Shown: positions 61,043-64,000 of the stretch, in pieces
How positions within the stretch are numbered: the stretch's first letter is position 1
Layout of the letters: every line of letters begins with the position of its first letter
Source: JACQFK01 sp964619955
GTDB lineage: Bacteria > Planctomycetota > MHYJ01 > JACPRB01
Reading direction: 5' to 3'
DNA length: 64,000 bases
Assembly (NCBI GenBank): GCA_964619955.1
Contig: CAZUJF010000030.1
Coordinates: 1 to 64,000, forward strand
Made by a program: the position numbers and the translations under genes
Notes under the pieces: generated by a model
The model's database searches: none
Seen by the model: the letters and a program-made list of their open reading frames with translations, nothing else
Told to the model about the DNA's origin: nothing

Positions 61043-61926
61043 GCGAGCCGCGTCTCCAGAATCTGCTCCGGCCGGAACCCGGCGAGCTTGAGGACGCGTT
61101 CGCCGTCGGCGGGGAAGGCGGCCCGGGGCAGGAGGCCGATGATCTCGCTGGAGCGGACGGCGACGCCCTCGGCGGCCGCCTCGCGTTCGACGGCCCGGAA
61201 GGCCTCGAGCAGGCCCGTGCGCGCGAAATCGCAGACGTTCATGGAGACCTGGGCGCAGCGCCGGCTGTCGAGGTAGAGGCCGAGGGCCTTGAGCGCGGGC
61301 AGGCCGCCGTCGCGCTCCCGGATGCGCCGGGCGATGCGCCGGGCGACGGCGGGGTCCTGCGTCTCGAGATCGACGTTGTAGGCGACGAGCGGCCGGCGGG
61401 CCCCGACGGCGACGGCGCCGGCGGTGGGGTGGATGCGGCGCGGGCCGAAGTCGGGGTCGTGCGCCGGGTCCGTTCCGATGAGCGCGCGCAGGCCCTCGAA
61501 CTGCGGGCGGCGGACGTCGGCGAGGTTGCGGCGTCCGGGCCTGGTCGCGGCGGCTTCATAGAGAAAGACGGGGAGGCCGAGTTCGTCGCCGAGGCGGCGG
61601 CCGACCTCGCGGGCGAGGCGGACGGCGTCGTCCATCGAGGCGCCCTCGAGGGGGACGAAGGGGAGCACGTCGACGGCGCCCATGCGGGGATGGCGGCCCT
61701 CATGGCGGGTGAGGTCGATGAGTTCGACGGCGCGGGCGGCGGCCGCGAAGGCGGCGCGGGCGAGTTCGTCGGGGCCTCCCGCGAGGGTGAGGACGGAGCG
61801 GTGGTGGTCGGGGTCGAGTTCGAGTCCGAGCACCCGGGCGCCGGCCCCGCGGGCGGCGGCGGCGAGGGCCTCCCCGATTTCGGGGCGGCGGCCCTCGCTG
61901 AAGTTGGGGACGGCCTCGAGGATCAT
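61039..61926 (-). CDS. Glutamate formimidoyltransferase
   Basis: It encodes 295 residues from ATG 61926. Motifs are EAVPNFSEGR at the start, 'LDPDHHRSVLTLAG', HEGRHPRMGAVDVLPF, 'VGARRPLVAYNVDLET', 'VSMNVCDF' and 'SEIIGLLPRAA', matching the formiminotransferase half of FTCD. The cyclodeaminase half is absent, as in many bacterial single-domain forms. It moves the formimino group from formiminoglutamate (histidine breakdown) to tetrahydrofolate. No other hut gene is in the window. It heads the operon with the sirtuin. Confidence 0.88.
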   Translation of the reverse strand: MILEAVPNFSEGRRPEIGEALAAAARGAGARVLGLELDPDHHRSVLTLAGGPDELARAAFAAAARAVELIDLTRHEGRHPRMGAVDVLPFVPLEGASMDDAVRLAREVGRRLGDELGLPVFLYEAAATRPGRRNLADVRRPQFEGLRALIGTDPAHDPDFGPRRIHPTAGAVAVGARRPLVAYNVDLETQDPAVARRIARRIRERDGGLPALKALGLYLDSRRCAQVSMNVCDFARTGLLEAFRAVEREAAAEGVAVRSSEIIGLLPRAAFPADGERVLKLAGFRPEQILETRLA

Positions 61927-61967
61927 GGGGAGAGGATGAAGAATGGAGGGGGGAGAATCAAGAGGGG

Positions 61968-61975
61968 ACTATAAT
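61968..61975. promoter_or_regulatory. Overlapping divergent -10 elements
   Basis: ACTATAAT reads as TATAAT (61970-61975) on the plus strand, 8 nt before ATG 61984, and as TATAGT (61968-61973) on the minus strand, about 41 nt upstream of the formimidoyltransferase start. No good -35 was found on either side. Confidence 0.35.
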
Positions 61976-61983
61976 GCCGCCAG

Positions 61984-64000
61984 ATGAGGAAGACCCCGGC
62001 GTACGTCTCGATGTTCCTGATCGTGCTCGGCCTGGCGGCGGGGGACGGATGGCTCCTGACGCGGGCGGAGGGGCGGCGGCTGCTCGTGGAGGGCCGCCTG
62101 CGCGACCTCTTCGGGGAGCAGTTGAGCTGGGGGAACGCGGACATCTCGATCGACGGGACGGTCACGCTGGAGGAGACGCGTTTCACCACGCCGCGCGGGC
62201 TGCAGGCGCTGGCCTCCGACCACGTCGAGATCCGCATGGGCTTCAGCGGCCTGGAGCAGGTGCGGCTGGAGGGGTTCCGCGGCACGCTGACGCAGGCGCT
62301 GATCGAGGAGCTCGTGGAGCTGAGGGGCCCGGAGCGGCCGGTCCGCGAGCTGTTTCCGAACCCCGACCGCACGCCCGCGCTGCGCGCCCTGAAGGGGCGG
62401 CTGGAGGTGCGGTTGCCGGCGGTCTTCGCGGGCGACGTCCTGCAGACGCTCGAGGTGCACGAACTGCGCGCGGTGCCGCTGGGCGGCTACCGCTATGCGG
62501 TGCTGGCCGAGGTGGGTCATGCGGTCTACGGGGCGTGGAGCCTGCGGGGGGAGCTGGATCTGGAGAAGGGGACGCAGCGGCTCCGGGCGGAGGGGCGGGG
62601 CCTGCGCGTGACGCGCGGCTGGCGGGATCCGCTGGTGCCCGGCTTCCGGGAGATCTACGACCACTACCGGCCCGAGGGGCTCTGCGACGTGGTGGTGGAG
62701 CTGGCGCGGAGCGGCCGGGAGGCGCCGCTCGACGTGAAGGTGACGCTGCTCGCGCGGGACCTCCGGATGGTCTACTCCGAATTCCCCTATCCGATGGAGG
62801 GCGTGCACGGGGAGATCGAGTTCACGGGCGCGGGATTCTCCATCAAGGAGATGCGGGGCCGGCATGCGGGAAGGCTCGCGAAGTTCGACGGCGAGGCGGG
62901 GGGCTACTCGCACGGGGATCCCATGGATTTCCGTTTCGAGATGGACGGCCTGCCCCTGGATGCGGCGATCCTGCAGGCGCTCCCGCCCGCGACCCGCGCG
63001 GCGGTGGCGCAGTTCTCCCCCAAGGGGGCGGCCAACGTCCGCGGCCGCGTCCTCCGCCAGCGGGGGCGGCGCGAGCAGATCCCCCTGGAGATCTTCCTGG
63101 TCGATGCGGACCTGACCTACGCGGGGTTTCCGTATCCGTTGAGACACGCGGAGGGGCTGATCCAGGTCGACGGCGAGGAGGTCCGGGTGCGGGGGGTCAC
63201 GGCGCGGGACGGCGCGACGGTGATGAGCTGCAGCGGGACGATCCGGCATCTCTCGGGGGATCCGGAGATCGACCTGCGCATCGAGGCGGAGCGGCTTCCG
63301 CTGGACGCCCGGCTGAAGGCGGCCATCGGTCCCGAGGGCCGGGCCCTCTGGGACCGCTTCGAGCCCACGGGGGAAGTGGACGTGGTCTGGCACGCACGGA
63401 AGCTGCCGGGGAAGGAGGTGGTGCACGATTCGCGGACGCGCTGTCTGGGCAACCGGGCGAGATACAAGGATCTCCCGCTGCCGGTCACGGACCTGCGGGG
63501 CGAGGTGTTCATGGAGGGCGGGAAGTTCCGCCTGAACCACCTGATCGGGAAGGTCAAGGGCGGCGAGGTGGAGCTGCACGGCGGGATCGAGGGGGACGCC
63601 CTTTCGCTCCACGTGGACGGCACGGGGCTGCCGATGGACGACGAGCTGAAGGCGGCGCTGCCCCCGGAGCTGTCCGACATCCTGCGGAGCCTGAACATCA
63701 CGGGCACGGCCTCCTTCAACGCCGGCCTGATCTTCAAGAAGGACGTCCGGCAGGTGGACCTGGTCTGCCGCCTCTCGAAGGGCTCGATCGGCACCGACAT
63801 CCGGCTGGAGGACGTGGAGGGCACGGTCACGCTCACCGGCTACGCCGGCGCGGACTCCCAGTACATCGGCTTCATGAATTTCAGCCATGCGCTGCTCTGG
63901 GGCAAGCGGCTCACGGATCTCGGGGCGAGCTTCAATCTCCGGGGCAACGCGCTGAGCTTCTCGAACCTGAAGGGGACGGCCTACGGCGGGATGCTGTCGG
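61984..64000 (+). CDS. AsmA-like large envelope protein (3' end beyond the window)
   Basis: Open from ATG 61984 to the edge, 672 codons. One N-terminal membrane segment (YVSMFLIVLGLAAGDGWLL) is followed by long beta-rich sequence with at least three copies of a module: LPLDAAILQALPPATRAAVA, 'LPLDARLKAAIGPEGRALWDRFEPTGEVDV' and LPMDDELKAALPPELSDILR, each followed by a G-x-V/A-x-V strand. This resembles AsmA/TamB-type proteins that span the periplasm and are linked with lipid transport or outer-membrane assembly. The repeated LPLD modules are common in planctomycete members. The frame has no track entry because it lacks a stop. Confidence 0.65.
   Translation, partial: MRKTPAYVSMFLIVLGLAAGDGWLLTRAEGRRLLVEGRLRDLFGEQLSWGNADISIDGTVTLEETRFTTPRGLQALASDHVEIRMGFSGLEQVRLEGFRGTLTQALIEELVELRGPERPVRELFPNPDRTPALRALKGRLEVRLPAVFAGDVLQTLEVHELRAVPLGGYRYAVLAEVGHAVYGAWSLRGELDLEKGTQRLRAEGRGLRVTRGWRDPLVPGFREIYDHYRPEGLCDVVVELARSGREAPLDVKVTLLARDLRMVYSEFPYPMEGVHGEIEFTGAGFSIKEMRGRHAGRLAKFDGEAGGYSHGDPMDFRFEMDGLPLDAAILQALPPATRAAVAQFSPKGAANVRGRVLRQRGRREQIPLEIFLVDADLTYAGFPYPLRHAEGLIQVDGEEVRVRGVTARDGATVMSCSGTIRHLSGDPEIDLRIEAERLPLDARLKAAIGPEGRALWDRFEPTGEVDVVWHARKLPGKEVVHDSRTRCLGNRARYKDLPLPVTDLRGEVFMEGGKFRLNHLIGKVKGGEVELHGGIEGDALSLHVDGTGLPMDDELKAALPPELSDILRSLNITGTASFNAGLIFKKDVRQVDLVCRLSKGSIGTDIRLEDVEGTVTLTGYAGADSQYIGFMNFSHALLWGKRLTDLGASFNLRGNALSFSNLKGTAYGGMLS

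Noticed and set aside
61969..63888. 639-codon minus-strand frame opposite the AsmA-like gene
   Set aside because: The plus strand has a signal anchor and repeated LPLD modules through the whole region; the minus frame is a shadow.

Overview
The window looks like a piece of chromosome from a high-GC, Gram-negative-type (two-membrane) bacterium, most likely an uncultivated Planctomycetota or a close relative. This is an inference from gene content. The window has a complete run of type II secretion genes, DUF1573 and SBBP-repeat proteins, LamG-like domains scattered through several secreted proteins, an AsmA-like protein with repeated 'LPLDxxL' modules, zf-HC2 anti-sigma proteins and an ECF sigma factor. 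No rRNA or ribosomal protein operon is present to place it more exactly.

Layout. 1-1063: the C-terminal end of an Rhs/YD-repeat protein followed by a small membrane protein (possible toxin tip plus immunity). 1277-6655: a 1,792-residue secreted SBBP-repeat protein. 6747-14796: envelope genes, namely a truncated LamG-like remnant, an SDR sugar-nucleotide enzyme, a polyprenyl-phosphate glycosyltransferase, a secreted helical/LamG-like protein and two divergent paralogous GT-C-like membrane proteins. 14843-18237: a minus-strand operon (helical repeat protein, DUF1573, rhodanese, MauE-like). 18393-22038: a plus-strand operon (lipoprotein, small membrane protein, GT-C-like protein, galE with an apparent one-base frameshift). 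22168-28268: a 1,960-residue Rhs protein whose last ~150 codons fall in AT-richer DNA, followed by another small membrane protein.

28405-38212: type II secretion operon on the minus strand in the order L-M-K-C-D-E-F-G-H-I-J. Adjacent genes mostly overlap as ATGA or GTGA. The leaders of GspH and GspI are lengthened by in-frame copies of a ~30-nt hairpin repeat. 38331-41884: a TPR lipoprotein, a sigma-like/zinc-finger fusion with a strong internal ribosome binding site, and a divergent metallophosphoesterase. 42021-48633: tRNA-Gly(CCC), an Rsm22-type methyltransferase, and the replication group dnaN-dciA-gyrB with small genes behind it. 48660-51134: an AAA+/DUF4143 ATPase with two palindromic operator-like sites 30 bp apart, and a CDF metal exporter. 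51258-54885: ECF sigma factor, small secreted protein, and a zf-HC2/ARPP-1/HEAT fusion. 54860-61926: a minus-strand operon running from glutamate formimidoyltransferase through a sirtuin, a secreted HEAT-like protein and a membrane-anchored metallopeptidase to a threonine aldolase. 61984 to the end: an AsmA-like protein cut by the window edge.

How they work together. The type II system could export the many signal-peptide proteins here (SBBP, Rhs, LamG-like). The three GT-C-like proteins, the GT2 and the two epimerase-type enzymes suggest a surface glycan or glycoprotein locus. The two sigma/anti-sigma arrangements suggest envelope-stress or surface-signal control. Gene coordinates are as read from the sequence. 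Start codons were chosen by Shine-Dalgarno spacing, overlap with the upstream stop and signal-peptide position, and are noted where uncertain.
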